NCBI GenBank assembly: GCA_015680685.1 | Contig: MNCI01004263.1 | Span: forward strand, 47,321-102,887 | Direction: 5' to 3' | DNA from: Gnetum montanum | Lineage: Eukaryota > Streptophyta > Gnetopsida > Gnetales > Gnetaceae | DNA length: 55,567 bases | Shown: positions 1 to 11,245 of the stretch, one piece after another | How positions within the stretch are numbered: position 1 is the first letter of the stretch | How the letters are laid out: the number at the start of each line of letters is the position of its first letter | Program-made: the position numbers and the translations under genes | The notes under the pieces: model-generated | What the model saw: the letters and a program-made list of their open reading frames with translations, nothing else | What the model was told of the DNA's origin: nothing | Database searches by the model: none

Positions 1-494
1 GCAACAAAAGGCGGTGGCATGAACAGATCCTCTACGTGCTATGGGCATATCGTACTACGTGTCGAACAGCTACAGGCAGTACGCCCTATAGCCTAGTTTA
101 CGGATCTGAGGCGGTGCTACCTCTCGAATTGCAAATTCCTTCTCTGAGAATGGTCCTCTCCACCATTATAAATGAGGCTCAACACACCGAGGCTCGGATA
201 ATGGATTTGGAGTCATTGGAAGGGAAGCGGATACAGGCTCTTGAAGCAATTGAGAAATATCAGGATAAACAGAGACAAAAGCATCATCATAATCTTCAGC
301 AGCATCTGATCAAACAAGGAGACCTGGTTCTCAAGGCTGTGCGTGAACCAGTAGGCAAGTTCTTTGCAAACTGGGAATGCCCTTTCTTGGTAACCGACGC
401 ATATAGCAACGGAGCGTTTAAATTGGCAGACGTCAACGGCACCGAGTTAGCAAATCCTGTGAATCATGTGTACTTAAAGCGGTATTTCATCTAG
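1..494 (+). CDS. Integrase C-terminal part of Tat1 pol (partial, 5' end outside window)
   Basis: The frame is open from base 3 to a TAG at 492-494, so the reading frame enters from the left edge and no start codon belongs here. It encodes the end of a Ty3/gypsy integrase, which inserts the element cDNA into nuclear DNA. The segment WHEQILYVLWAYRTT and then TPYSLVYGSEAVLPLE is the conserved stretch after the catalytic DDE core. GKFFANWECPF, about 115 residues further on, fits the GPY/F module of the C-terminal domain. The catalytic residues lie before the window. Tat2 has the same stretch at about 23040-23150 on the minus strand. There are no internal stops, in contrast to every other pol region in the window. 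Confidence 0.9.
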   Translation, partial: NKRRWHEQILYVLWAYRTTCRTATGSTPYSLVYGSEAVLPLELQIPSLRMVLSTIINEAQHTEARIMDLESLEGKRIQALEAIEKYQDKQRQKHHHNLQQHLIKQGDLVLKAVREPVGKFFANWECPFLVTDAYSNGAFKLADVNGTELANPVNHVYLKRYFI

Positions 495-528
495 CGGCAT
501 CTACGGTGTTGAAAACAGGTATGGCATT

Positions 529-1012
529 GCTCGTCTGCTACGACGTAAAACTGGCATGTCCTGCACGCGTTCGCCACGATGCTAAACTGGCAAACGGTAA
601 TCGTCCGCTACGACGTAAAACTGGCATGTTCTGCACGCGTCCGCCACGACGCTAAACTGGCAAATGGTAACCATCCGCTACGACGTAAAACTGGCAATGT
701 TGTACAGCTCCGCCACGACGAAAAACTGACACCTTCTGCACGCGTCCGCCACGATGCTAAACTGGCACAGGTAAGTAGCCGTCTGCTGAGACGTAAAACC
801 AGCACAGCTCTGGCCCTGGGTCATGACATAAAACTGACATCCACAGCACGGTCTACTGAGACCATAAATCAGCCTTACCACCGTCCGCTACGACGTAAAA
901 CTAGCACTTCTCGGTCTGCCCGAACTTTAAACTGGGACCATGGTCTGCTGAGACTTAAAACCAGTAACGATAGTCTACCAGGACTTGAAACTGGGATGTA
1001 CAGACCGCTACC
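529..1012 (+). repeat. Tandem repeat array, about 14 units, 3' of Tat1 integrase
   Basis: About 14 degenerate units of roughly 30-43 bp share a core close to CTACGACGTAAAACTGGCA. The first seven are very similar and the last units are worn. Many units read as (Y/H)D(V/A)KLA in one frame or another, but unit lengths are not multiples of three, so the frame shifts along the array. The array sits directly after integrase. The same motif in the same relative position follows the integrase of Tat2 at 22441-22724, so the array is an inherited part of this lineage rather than a chance satellite. Confidence 0.85.
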
Positions 1013-2037
1013 ATGTTCAAGCGAGCGTGATCACTCCTGTACAGTTGCACAGCAGACGGGGTGGGATACTGAAGCAATACCAGCATCGCCACCTCACCGG
1101 CATCCTACTGATTCCTCGGTTAAGCAAAGAGGCATCTTACTGATCCCTCGGAGATTTCGCCACCGCACCCATGGCAGTGGTGGTACCTCTGAGAGTTTAG
1201 CCTCGACAGTCGGAGCTCCGACGAAATCCTCGTCAGCAACGGCCTCGGGAATCCTCGCCAATCATCGCTATCGGACGCCAGCTTCCCAAATTCATCTGGC
1301 CGGTGCCTCATGCAGCTAGTTAACTACACTGTATCTGATGCGATTTGTCGCAGGAATGCAGCGCCGATCATCAGGATTGGCGCTTCCGCCCGCGTGCCTC
1401 GGCTCCTTTTCTTCAGCTCATTTATTTAACATCAGACAGCATTGGTTTCAAGAACATCTTGCCTCCAGTTTAGCAGCAATGGCGTCCTCTATTTCCTTTT
1501 GTGGTTGCAGGCTGCTTAACTTGGAGGATGTCATTTAAAGGTGCGTCCATCTGAGTGGCGAAGTACAACAGCATGCTGAAATGGCTGCTCAGGTTTGCCC
1601 ACCCACTCAGCTTTGTGCATTTCTTCCCGACACGCGTCTAACCTTAATCTTTGTTTCCTTCTTCCCTACCCAGTCCCATACGCAGCATTCACATATGCAA
1701 ACCTTCGCTTTTCATACTCACGCTAGCAGAGACATCGCAAAAGTGATGCGCAATGCTCCTTTTTGCACGTATTCCTGCTACAATTTGTAACAGAGATATC
1801 TCAGATTGACGCGCTACGCTCGTCTGAAAGCATTCTTGTTGACATAAATAAACACACCGTTTGCATCTTCCTCGAACCTGTTTCCAGTTACACCCTTCTA
1901 CCTCTCATACTCGCCAGCCTTCCTTTTACGTAAACAGAGCAACACCTGAGTAGTCATGGATGAACGTTGTTCTTGCTTCTACCAATCCGGTGTTTCGCAT
2001 TCTTTGTCGACGTTTTTCGGGTAAGCCCTCTAACCGT
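1013..2037 (+). other. Tat1 3' untranslated region, no recognisable gene
   Basis: This stretch between the tandem repeats and the polypurine tract has short open frames (one runs 579-1319 through the repeats), but I recognise no domain in any of them. Its position matches 21437-22440 of Tat2, although I see no clear base-level similarity. Confidence 0.6.
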
Positions 2038-2054
2038 CAACAAAGAGGGGCCAT
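2038..2054 (+). promoter_or_regulatory. Polypurine tract of Tat1
   Basis: CAACAAAGAGGGGCCAT lies immediately before the LTR start TGAAACACC. The same purine run precedes the Tat2 3' LTR (21420-21436, minus strand). In this family it primes plus-strand DNA synthesis. Confidence 0.85.
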
Positions 2055-2134
2055 TGAAACACCGTGAAAATTACGAGTCGGCCTCAGGCGAAGATTCGTA
2101 ATTTGAGCGAGAACACACCTCAAATCTGTTCAAA

Positions 2135-2370
2135 GGACAAGTTTACGCTCCATCACGCATGGCGGCGTAATGAGCGTAATAGGATCCAAGACAGTTAAAG
2201 GCGAATATGTCTAAGGACAAGTTTACGCTCCATCACGCACGGCAGCGTAATGAGCGTAATAGGCTCCAAGACAGTTCAAGGTGAATATGCTCAAGGACAA
2301 GTTTACGCTTTATCACGCACGGCAGCATAATGAGCGTAATAAGCTCCAGGACAGTTAAAAGCAAAATCCA
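2135..2370 (+). repeat. 80-bp tandem repeat, about 3 copies, in Tat1 LTR U3
   Basis: The anchor GGACAAGTTTACGCT begins at 2135, 2215 and 2295, giving a period of 80 bp. Each unit carries an inverted pair ACGCT...AGCGT around CATCACGCA, so each unit can fold into a stem. Copies one and two are nearly identical; copy three has extra substitutions. Confidence 0.9.
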
Positions 2371-2424
2371 GAGAAACACGACGGGTTGGCACTTGTTCTC
2401 GCAACGCTTAAACAATTGATCTTT

Positions 2425-2625
2425 ACGCGCGTTACGCGGCGATGCGTGTTCATGCGTAGGTCAGAATGCAAACACGCGCTCATTACGCTTCGTCACGCAC
2501 AGCTGCGTGATGAGCGTAAGTGACACTTTAATTACACTCCACCGCGCGTAGCTGCGTGGAGAGTGTATGTTACATTTACGCTGCGTCACGCACAGTTGCG
2601 TGATGCGCGTAAGCGCGTTGTTGTT
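2425..2625 (+). repeat. Cluster of hairpin-forming inverted repeats in Tat1 LTR U3
   Basis: Several imperfect palindromes follow the 80-bp repeats. They include TTACGCTTCGTCACGCACAG with its return arm CTGCGTGATGAGCGTAAG near 2484-2521, a CACTCCACCGCGCGTAGCTG stem near 2535-2568, and a CTGCGTCACGCA/TGCGTGATGCGCG stem near 2580-2612. The stems differ in sequence but share the same length and layout. Confidence 0.75.
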
Positions 2626-3668
2626 ACACCTAGGTTGCGTTCATACACGCAACACAACGCAAATGAGCACAAATGCAGCCGAGACACGCCTATCATAGGC
2701 CTGCTCTTTACACGCACAGCACGCAAACGAGCGTGTTGTGCGTAGTCGCAGTTCGACTTAAAAGAATCGCGTCGACAGGATCCGCGACATTCGAGCCCAC
2801 ACCATCAGGGTTGCGCGTGTCGTAGCCCATAAATACCCCGCCTGACAAATATACAAAAAAAAAAGAGAGGAGGGGGGAAGTTAGCAGTGGACAAGTTAAC
2901 AAACCAGAGCACCAGAGTACATATCGCTTTTCGTTGGCAGTAGATCAAGGGGACAAGAGCATTTTCTGAGCAAGGGCACACTTATCACCTTGAGCAGAGA
3001 AACAAGAGCATCCTTTGGTAATCGCTGCAAACACCACCCTTTAGCAGAAACAGAACACAGCACGCCTGAGCCCTAACAGCAGATCTACCCGAAGCAAAGA
3101 AGTAGAACGGGAATTGCAGAGTCGTCTCGCCCAGTTAGAAGGTTCTATCGTTCAAAAGATCGACAGACTTCAGAGCTTGACCATTCCTGCAGCTGAGCTT
3201 TGGGCCTACAAGGTAGATCAGACTTCTATCTACACAGTTTTCTTGTTGTTTTGTGCTCATTCTATATCCAGTTGTTGGGGAGTTTTTTTTTCTCCCATTG
3301 TAACGTAACATATAAACAAGCATACATCCGATCCAGCATTAAAACATAGATCTTTGATCTTTGCGACGTACACGTTTCTTTTTTTTTTCCCGATTAGCAT
3401 CTTTTCGGCGTTTTGATGTTATCTTCGTAGCGATCCATCTACGTCGTTGTCTTCCCATTTTACGATCTCTCGCACCAGATCACGACACGCAAAAATCCAT
3501 AATCATCATCGCTTTTACTGACCCGTAAGTCCCTATCTGATCGACAAGACCGTTCAGGGCACCGCGGATTCGTTTTTCCAGCTTAGCCCTCGCGCGGATC
3601 CGTGGTTAAAGCTGTGTACACGGAATTTCGGTCGGTATTTCCAGCTGCCGACGTTTTCCGTCGTTACA

Positions 3669-4244
3669 CCAACCAAATTTACCAACTTTCCAAAAATGCT
3701 TCAACTTGTCAACCACAAAAAAAATGCCAAAAATGCTTAAAATTTCCAACCCTTTGAGTGTTTCTCATCGGGGTATTTATAGGAATAGGAGTAAGCGAGA
3801 GATGCAGTTTAGGTGCCATGTGTCCTGGACCCATGAGATGCTAATGTGTCCATACAGCAAAGATGTGCAAAACTAGCTGTAAACCTACTACATTGTAATC
3901 TTCTTGTTGAAACTAGAGATGCTAGAATCAAGTGTGCCAACAATGCAAATGAGGAGTGGAGCACATTGAAGTAGCATAGCTGCTTGCTATGTTGTGCTAC
4001 ACTATGTAGCGTAGCATGTCGGTGTAGTGTAGCTACTTGCTACACTATGTAGCGTAGCATAGTGTAGCCACCAATTTGGGAAGAAAACTTGCATTTAAGT
4101 CATTTGCCTTTACTGAAAGCCTTGGTGCATGCATGGTTAGGTTTTGGAGAATTTTGTTGATCTTCCTTGTTTGCTATGCTATGCTATGCTACGTAGCGTA
4201 GCATAGCGTAGTAGGCAATGTAAGTTGCATTTCTATTAAAACTA
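3669..4244. other. Unassigned DNA with GCTACG palindromes
   Basis: No coding signal is seen. The stretch contains TATTTATAGG near 3775 and part of the palindromic GCTACG repeat cluster. It may be the U3 of the Athila-like LTR to its right or part of another element. Confidence 0.4.
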
Positions 4245-4426
4245 TGATGAGCAAGCTCTGCCTATTTTTCCCTTGCTACACTGTGCTACACTATGTGGCA
4301 TAGCATAGCGTAGCACTCTATATTGTCTAATTTATAACTTTGCCTTATGTGAACATCTTTTGCTAAAGCCTGCATTCAGACACTTGATTGATTTTTCAAA
4401 GGCTCGCTATGCTACGTAGTGTAGCA
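3971..4426. repeat. GCTACG palindromic repeat cluster
   Basis: Four hairpin-like groups lie at about 3995-4068, 4172-4212, 4274-4316 and 4404-4426. They are built from GCTACG, GCTATG and GCTACA hexamers followed by their complements, with a central ACGT in the second and fourth. The second group is the longest, with four left-hand hexamers running into CTACGTAGCGTAGC. The same family occurs in the U3 of the Tat2 LTR and in an intron at about 27410-27515. Confidence 0.8.
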
Positions 4427-5472
4427 AACTTCTCCACTAGAAACTTGTCGAACTGTTTTGCCCATCTTAAGCACTGTCAACAAACCCAAGCATGGTTTTT
4501 GAATATACTGTCAACTAGGTGAACTACCCAGGTGGGTAGGCCAGAGAGTCCATAGGGCTTGTCAACTCTGGAGGTAGAAAACTTGCCGAACTGAACAGTC
4601 TAAACTTAGTGCATTCATTTCCTACCAAACTGTCATGGGGCTACACTTTTGGAAATGTTTGCCTCATTTCCAAGACCCTGGTGAAGCAATAGTACCTTGG
4701 AATTTTATGGTGTTTTACCTATAAATATAGTGCATGGGCTCATAGTTTTCATAAGTTTTTAGTTGAGTTTTTCATATTTTTGCCATAGAGTAGTGAAGCT
4801 CTTGCAATTTGTTTTTTCCAAAGTTAAAATATTTTTGAGTGCCCACAGTAGGAGTCTAAATGTGTACAGATCTTTGTTCGAACACTGATGTACCTAAGCA
4901 TAGCAATGTGATGAGAATAAAAATGACCCCTTTTGATAATCCTTGCAGCACTGAGAATAGATTAATGTTTCCTTTAATGTCCTTTACTTTCATGCACTTT
5001 ACTTTAATCCATTTAAATTAATTAATTAATTTTTAGTTATTAATAAAAACAAGAAAAACTACTTTGAGCATACATATAGTGCTTGGTAACCCAGAAACCC
5101 TTAACATTTAGTAGTCCAATAGCACTATATGTGTTCAACATGTGTCCAAGAAAGTAGGACAGGTACTTGTGTTAGGCTAGCTAGGTAGTAAATGAATTAG
5201 ATGTTAAATTACTCTACCTTTTATCCTTGTTTTAGGTGATTAAATTTATAAAACATAAAATGATAAAAATTATTTACCTCGATTACACTTAAACCATATC
5301 CTTGAGCTTCATAAGTGTAGTTGGAAAGACAATGAACGTTCTCAACGACCATTTCACTTCCTAGAAGAACTAGTGCATTGGAGAACTATAGGTCCATATA
5401 ATTTGACAAGATCACATGTAAATACCTTAGTGATTCATATGGTTGGGTATAGGGGTACCTTGCCACTCATCA
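4245..5472 (+). mobile_element. Athila-like LTR (3' or solo), start uncertain
   Basis: The right end ACTCATCA at 5472 and the stretch before it (GTGCATTGGAGAACTATAGG, then CATATGGTTGGG) match the LTRs of element Y at 18131-18952 and 6394-7249. A TATA box CTATAAATATAG lies at 4719-4730. No primer-binding site follows, so this is a 3' LTR or a solo LTR. The left end is unsure: TGATGAGC at 4245 fits the family's terminal motif but no matching 5-bp duplication is seen. Confidence 0.6.
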
Positions 5473-6172
5473 ACACAGCCACCCATGACTCATCACTATA
5501 TTATCAAATCATTAAAGGATTGATTATATATCTAGTGATACCTCATCATCCATCCCCTCATTTTCAAAAATAAAGGTTATTACAATGGACATAATAACAT
5601 TATTTTTANATGTAAAAATAATGTTATTATGTCCATTGTAATAACCTTTATTTTTGAAAATGAGGGGATGGATGATGAGGTATCACTAGATATATAATCA
5701 ATCCTTTAATGATTTGATAATATAGTGATGAGTCATGGGTGGCTGTGTTGATGAGTGGCAAGGTACCCCTATACCCAACCATATGAATCACTAAGGTATT
5801 TACATGTGATCTTGTCAAATTATATGGACCTATAGTTCTCCAATGCACTAGTTCTTCTAGGAAGTGAAATGGTCGTTGAGAACGTTCATTGTCTTTCCAA
5901 CTACACTTATGAAGCTCAAGGATATGGTTTAAGTGTAATCGAGGTAAATAATTTTTATCATTTTATGTTTTATAAATTTAATCACCTAAAACAAGGATAA
6001 AAGGTAGAGTAATTTAACATCTAATTCATTTACTACCTAGCTAGCCTAACACAAGTACCTGTCCTACTTTCTTGGACACATGTTGAACACATATAGTGCT
6101 ATTGGACTACTAAATGTTAAGGGTTTCTGGGTTACCAAGCACTATATGTATGCTCAAAGTAGTTTTTCTTGT
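5049..6172. repeat. Perfect 560-bp inverted repeat around an N
   Basis: 5049-5608 and 5613-6172 appear to be exact reverse complements as far as I can trace them, including identical 66-codon frames at 5373-5573 and 5648-5848. The spacer is four bases and includes the N at 5609. A second N at 6173 abuts the end of the right arm. A perfect repeat in a region of heavily mutated LTRs, bounded by gap characters, is best explained as an assembly or gap-filling error. Confidence 0.9.
5609..5609. other. Single-base gap (N) at the palindrome centre
   Basis: An N lies between the two arms of the inverted repeat. True distance and order across it are not established. Confidence 0.95.
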
Positions 6173-6173
6173 N
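6173..6173. other. Single-base gap (N) at the palindrome edge
   Basis: An N lies exactly where the right arm of the inverted repeat ends. Sequence to its right does not continue the left flank of the palindrome. Confidence 0.95.
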
Positions 6174-6388
6174 AATTCTTATATTTCATATTTGATAACC
6201 AATTCCACATAATCTTGTATCTCCTAAATAATTTTAAAAATAGTCATTATCTTCCTACATATTCATACTCACTCATAAGTTCACTAATTTTGATTAAATT
6301 ATCTTTTAAACCTTAGTTGGCTTATCTTTTCCAAAATCCTTCTTTCACATACTTTTGACATCAAATTCTTATATTCTAAGCATCATCT
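6174..6388. other. AT-rich flank, probably part of element D
   Basis: No gene is seen. It is the DNA flanking the 3' LTR of element Y. Because Y's target duplication links it to 18125 and below, it should belong to the same host element D, although I see no domain here to prove that. Confidence 0.4.
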
Positions 6389-6393
6389 ATCAT
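6389..6393. repeat. Target-site duplication of element Y (3' side)
   Basis: ATCAT here is the reverse complement of the ATGAT at 18126-18130 that precedes the other LTR of Y. It is the 5-bp duplication expected for Ty3/gypsy integration, now in opposite orientation because of the inversion. Confidence 0.75.
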
Positions 6394-7249
6394 TGATGAG
6401 TGGCAAGATACCCCCTACGCCCAACCATATGAATCACCAATGCATTTACGCATGATCCGATCAAATTCCATAGACCTATAGTTCTCCAGTGCACTAGTTC
6501 CTCTAGGAAGTGAAATGAGCATTAAGAACATTCGTTGTCTTTCCAACTACACTTGTGAAGCTCAAGGGTATGGTTTAAGTGTAATTGAGATACATTATTT
6601 TTATTATTTATGTTTTATAAATTTTCTTGCCTACAACAAGAATGAAAGGGAAAGTAATTAGAGAGCTAATTCATCTACTACCTAGCTAACCTAACACAAG
6701 TTCCCGTTCCACATTTTTGGCCACATCCTAAACACATATAGTGTTGTTAGGCTACCAAATGTTAAGCATTGTTCAGTTACCAAGCACTATATGTATGCTT
6801 GAAGTGGTCATTCCCATGTTCATTAACAACTAGAAATTAATTACTTAACTAAAATGCATTAAAGTAAAGTGCATGAAAGTAAAGTGCATTAAAGGAGATA
6901 TTAATCTATTCTTAGTGCTACAAGGATTGTCAAAAGAGGTCATTTTTATTCTTGTCATACTATTACACTCAAGTACATAAATGTTCAAACAAATATCCAT
7001 ACACACTTAGACTCCTACTATGAGCACTAAAAAATATTCTAACTTTGAAAACAATAAATTGAAAGAGCTTTGCTACTTTGACTAAAAACTAATATGAAAA
7101 ATAACTAGAAATCATATGCCCAAGTGCTATATTTATAGGCTAGTGTATATCCCATGACATCAGATACCCAACATTGCATCATGGCTCTAATGTAAAATAG
7201 TCAATGTCAAGGCTCTGACATCAAAGAAGATGAAAAATGTGATTTTTCA
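6394..7249 (-). mobile_element. Element Y 3' LTR (Athila-like)
   Basis: Read on the minus strand the LTR runs from TGAAAAATC (7249) to ACTCATCA (6394), 856 bp. It aligns along its whole length with the plus-strand LTR at 18131-18952, including the TATA box (reverse of 7128-7139), CATACATATAGTGCTTGGTA and the GAACTATAGG segment. Scattered substitutions mark it as old. Confidence 0.88.
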
Positions 7250-7262
7250 TACCACCACAACT
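7250..7262 (-). promoter_or_regulatory. Polypurine tract of Y (worn)
   Basis: Minus-strand AGTTGTGGTGGTA directly precedes the LTR. Element D has TTGTAGGGGTA in the same place and C has CATGGAGGTA. Confidence 0.6.
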
Positions 7263-9290
7263 GAATGAAAACTTGACCTTGTGTGAAGAAGAGAAGGAAA
7301 AAGTTCCTTACAAAATATTGGGTCAATATGGGATTATTAACTGACATACAAATTGACTTAGATAAAATAGATAGAATTTGAGTGCCCAAGCGTACAAAGT
7401 TACAATCTTTAAAAAATTAGGTGTTCATGATAAGAGAAGTGAACACTTGAGATGAAACTAACATCCAACACCTCTTGGCAGTTGAAGAGTAAGAGAGAAG
7501 ATCTAACAATCATGAATGGTCAGCATTGTGTGATATTATGGTAGCATCTTTAGTGAAGATAGTTCAACTTCTAGTCCATGCTTCCCACAGCAATCACAAT
7601 AGAATTTTGAATTAGTATGCAATGTGTAACACATAGTTGTTAAATGCCTTTTCTCATTGGTGGTTACAGTTGGCTAGGTTATGATTGTGGTAGATTGTTC
7701 TTTAGGAGTGTTAGTGGGAAGGCTGACAAATAGGATAGAATAGATAAGTGGTCCATTACATTTTAAAAAGTTCAACATAAGAAAATAATTAAAAAGGATG
7801 TAAAAATTCAAAACAATAAAAAGAAAAGTTATTGAAAAATTCTGTGAAGATGTGCACAATTTGATGTCATTGATGGGGCAAACAAAAAGATTTGATTGTT
7901 AGAGTGTCTAAGGATAACGATCTTAACTAACCTAGCCAAAAGATATGTAAGTGGGCTATGCCCTTGCATGAATTTAAACCAAACATTTTGTGGGCTCCAT
8001 AGATGTTTAGTAGTTACAAAAATTTAAGCACAAAAACCTAGAAAAAACTACCTAAGAATTCTGACACATCAAACCAAGACATTAAACTAGAACATGGAAC
8101 TAGTAGTAAGGTGAGACATGAAAAACATAGATGGATGAGAGAGAGTGGAATGCAATTTATAATTAAGGCCACATGAAGTCCCTTGTGGATTTTATGGTTA
8201 ATTAACTCTAAGAAGATCCATCACTAGTCAAAAAAAAAACCAACCATATTCAGTGACTTCACATCACCGTTCTAGGGCCAATCAATCCCCTTGAGACACA
8301 AGAGTGCTTCCATAGAACAATCTCCATTTCTTATTAAAGAAGAAAAGAGAAGTAGAAAATGAGGAAGGGACTTAGTTAGAGGGGACCTTTATGCATGGGT
8401 AACATCTCTTTCTAGTCTCATAACTAGTGCTTGTAGCCCATTTATTTTCTCTAAGGGATGTGCTTTGAATTGTCATTATTTTTTTGGCTTTTTTTAATGA
8501 GAACCACACCATGAAAAGACTTATCCAACATCCTTTTATTGGTCACCACGAAATGGTAAGAAATCCATGAAAACACACATGCACCCAGGCAAACCAAAGA
8601 TATAAAGAATACCAATTCCCCTTGAAGTGACACCCTATTCAAATCTTTGAATCCTTCCCAATTCTAGAAACTATCAAAGTCACAAATTTGTTAATGAAAA
8701 AGGGACTACATGTTTCCAAAACAAGGAAAACCATGGAGTTTGTGGATGGGTGGATGTTATGGACTTAGTACTTATTGCATGAAAAAGAAACCATGTCCTA
8801 ATCATTTGTAATTAAATTCAAAGCTAGAATCGATACACCAACAATCAAATAAAAAAATAGTACATACCACCATCAATCAACGCATTACTAGTATACTTGA
8901 CAATTATTAATAATAAGTTAGAAAATCACATCAAAATAAAAGAAAAAGAAAATATTTAAAAAAGTGTAAAATATTCCAAAAATAGAAAATGTATTAATGA
9001 TGGTGTAAAATAAAAATTAGAAAATATTAATAACATGAAACAAGATGTAACATAAAGAATGTATTAAAAATTTGAAAAACTAAGGAACTACTTATATGGT
9101 TAGCATGGGTGGCCATCTCGCCCATGACTAAGTTGAAAGGAGGAGATTTGAAATATGGAACATGGTTGTCCATCCGGTGAGGCATTTGTTGTATTAGCCA
9201 GCTTATGCTTATGGAAAGGTTTGATTTGTTGGATGTTGACTAGCTATTTCCTATATGGGCTCTTAGGTTTGTAGATCATCATGGCTCCTA
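7263..9290 (-). other. Element Y 3' untranslated region, no gene seen
   Basis: The region is AT-rich without a supported gene. Around 8150-8440 it matches, in reverse, about 47050-47240 of element C (CTAGTCTCATAACTA and neighbours), so it is ordinary Athila-like 3' sequence. The long ORF3 carried by C and D at this place is missing from Y. Confidence 0.6.
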
Positions 9291-10330
9291 AAGAAAAAGT
9301 TTAATAAATGATGTAATGTCCCTCCCACAACATTTGAAACTTATTTTGTTAAGGTACCTATGTGGGGTTCGAATAGAGAACCTTATCTCCTGGTTGAAAT
9401 TTGACTTTTTTGATTTTAAGGTCATGATGGTTTTTGTTGTAGGCCTTGTGCAACTCATTAGATGATAGGGCCACCAACTGATTTTCTTTTAGCAATTTGA
9501 TATTCATTTGTCTTTCTTTTTGTGCTAGACTTAAGTTCAAGTTGAGGTCACAAGCTGTTGAAAGTGTACAAAGCTCAAATTAAATAGGAAGTGTTGGTAA
9601 TTTTCTATACACAAGATCATAGGAAGAATAGCCTATAGGAAGTTTCAATGTTGAGTGGTAGGCCCAAAGGGCATCGTTGAGTTTTGTGCTCTAGTCTTTC
9701 CTATATTTGCTAACAGTTCTTGTTAGAATCCTTGTCATTCCATATTGGTAACCTTAGCCTAATCATTAGCTTGGGGATGATAGGGTGTTGTGAGTTTGTG
9801 TTCAACCCCCAAGTGTTACATGACCTTCTAAAAAGTAGTGCCTATAAAGTGAGTTCTATTATCAGAAATTAATGCACATGGCATACCAAACCTATTTACA
9901 AAATTTTGTTGTACAAACTAAGTAGTAGTAGAAAATGTATAGTCAATGATCACTGCTACTTCTACCCATTTTGTACAATAGTCAACAATGACTATGATGT
10001 ACACCTTTCCATTTGACATGGGCATGATGGAACCTATGAAATCAATGACCTAGATGTCAAAGAGTTCTAATGATCGAATCCATTATTGATGTCCCTTCAT
10101 TTGAGCAGTCATTCCACCATCTTATTGGCATCATTCACAAGAGTAGATGTAATGGTCAGAATCCTTAAAGATTTATGGCCAATAGTACCCTACCATTAAG
10201 ATTTTAATAGTCGTGCATCTCCCAACATTGTGTCCTCCACAAGGACCTTCATGAGTGTCTTAAAGAATGCATAATTGATCGATATTAGGGATACACCAAC
10301 AAACCAAGCCATCAGCACACACCTTGTAGA
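9291..10330 (-). pseudogene. Integrase region of Y pol, decayed
   Basis: In order this encodes a zinc-binding part (GGHNVGR, GYYWP, then the worn Cys pair), the core with VIDFIGSI as the first catalytic Asp block, and SDNRTHF as the second, where the usual DNG has become DNR. HPQAND stands at the place where the catalytic Glu block should be. The C-terminal piece near 9358-9540 carries QPGDKVL. Several in-frame stops and small shifts make it non-functional. The same segments occur in element C at 45330-46390 with independent damage. Confidence 0.8.
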
Positions 10331-10479
10331 GGTGTTCATTGATCTCCATGAAGTGTTTTACCTAGTGAACAAACTATTATTTCTTCTATTGATCAAATCC
10401 TTGTGACATCTCTTTGGTAAGAAGATAGGTGAGAATGTTGTCATACCATTTAGTCTCATTGGGAAATTATTTAGTTATA

Positions 10480-11240
10480 GCCCCAACAAAGAGGAGTTCA
10501 TCAAGAAACATATTAGATAGTGGGTTTTCTTCCTTTTTATTGTCCCATTGCAATTCGGACAAGTGATCAATGATCACATTCTCAGTGCCCTTTCAATCTA
10601 TCATCGTAAGATCAAATTCTTGTAAGATCACCAGCCACCGTATGACATGGAAGCTCACCATTGGCTTGTTCATTAGGAAGTGGATGGCACTGTGGTCCAT
10701 CTACACAAACACCTTGTATCCAAGCACATAATTATTGAAATTCTCTAGAGAAAACACTACTACCATAAATTATTTTTCTATAGTGATGTAGTTCAATTAT
10801 GCATCCACAATGCTTTGGCTAGCATAATGGATGTAGTATGGACATTTCGTATCATCTATCTTGATGCACGCATCATGACATGAAATGATCTAGACTAGTT
10901 AGGTGTCTATAGCATTGGAGTTTTTACAAGTTTCTCTTTTAGTTGTTGGAATGCTTTTTCACATTCCATGGTTTAGACAAATGAAGCATCTTTCTTTGTT
11001 ATCTCCATCAATGATTTTGTGATCTTAGAAAAATTCTCTATGAATCACCAACAGTAGCCAATATGTCCAAGAAATGATCAAACATCTTTAATAGTTTCTA
11101 GTCATCAAGTTATTCCTTAGATGACCCTTATTTTCTTATGGCCTACCTCAATTCTTGCTTGTGATATTTTGTGCCTAAATACAATGCATTCTTGGACCAT
11201 TAGGTGAATTTTTTGCCAATTGAGTTACAAGTTGGTTTCA
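10480..11240 (-). pseudogene. RNase H region of Y pol, decayed
   Basis: It lies between RT and integrase where Athila-like elements carry RNase H, which removes the RNA strand during cDNA synthesis. The frame is broken by stops and I can follow only short blocks that correspond to C at about 44770-45230. No catalytic residue can be called with confidence. Confidence 0.55.
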
Positions 11241-11245
11241 ACATA

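Larger units (their letters stand above)
1..3668 (+). mobile_element. Tat1: 3' end of a Tat/Ogre-like Ty3/gypsy element
   Basis: This is the 3' part of a retrotransposon that begins before the window. In order it holds the integrase C-terminus (1-494), a tandem-repeat 3' region (about 530-1012), more untranslated sequence, a polypurine tract (2038-2054) and a 3' LTR (2055-3668). The PPT and LTR start match those of the long minus-strand element Tat2 at 21419 (CAAAGAGGGGCCA followed by TGAAACACC), so both belong to one lineage. The integrase segment is free of stops and the region is GC-richer than the rest of the window, which suggests a younger insertion. Confidence 0.85.
2055..3668 (+). mobile_element. 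Tat1 3' LTR (about 1.6 kb)
   Basis: The LTR starts TGAAACACC after the PPT and ends about CGTCGTTACA at 3668. The end resembles the Tat2 LTR end (TCAGTCGCTACA). The region before it, GTAAGTCCCTATCTGATCGA, aligns with the Tat2 R/U5. A TATA-like box ATAAATACC lies near 2830. The U3 holds an 80-bp tandem repeat and hairpin-forming inverted repeats. The 5' LTR is outside the window, so no target duplication can be checked. Confidence 0.85.

Noticed and set aside
579-1319. 246-codon open frame after Tat1 integrase
   Set aside because: It runs through tandem repeats whose unit length is not a multiple of three, so it reads repeats in changing frames and has no known domain. I treat it as noncoding.
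2425-2625. Regular short palindromes resembling a CRISPR array
   Set aside because: Spacers are not unique sequences of uniform length, there are no cas genes, and they lie in a plant LTR.
5373-5848. Identical 66-codon frames on both strands
   Set aside because: They are one sequence seen twice through the inverted repeat and lie inside an LTR; there is no evidence of a protein.
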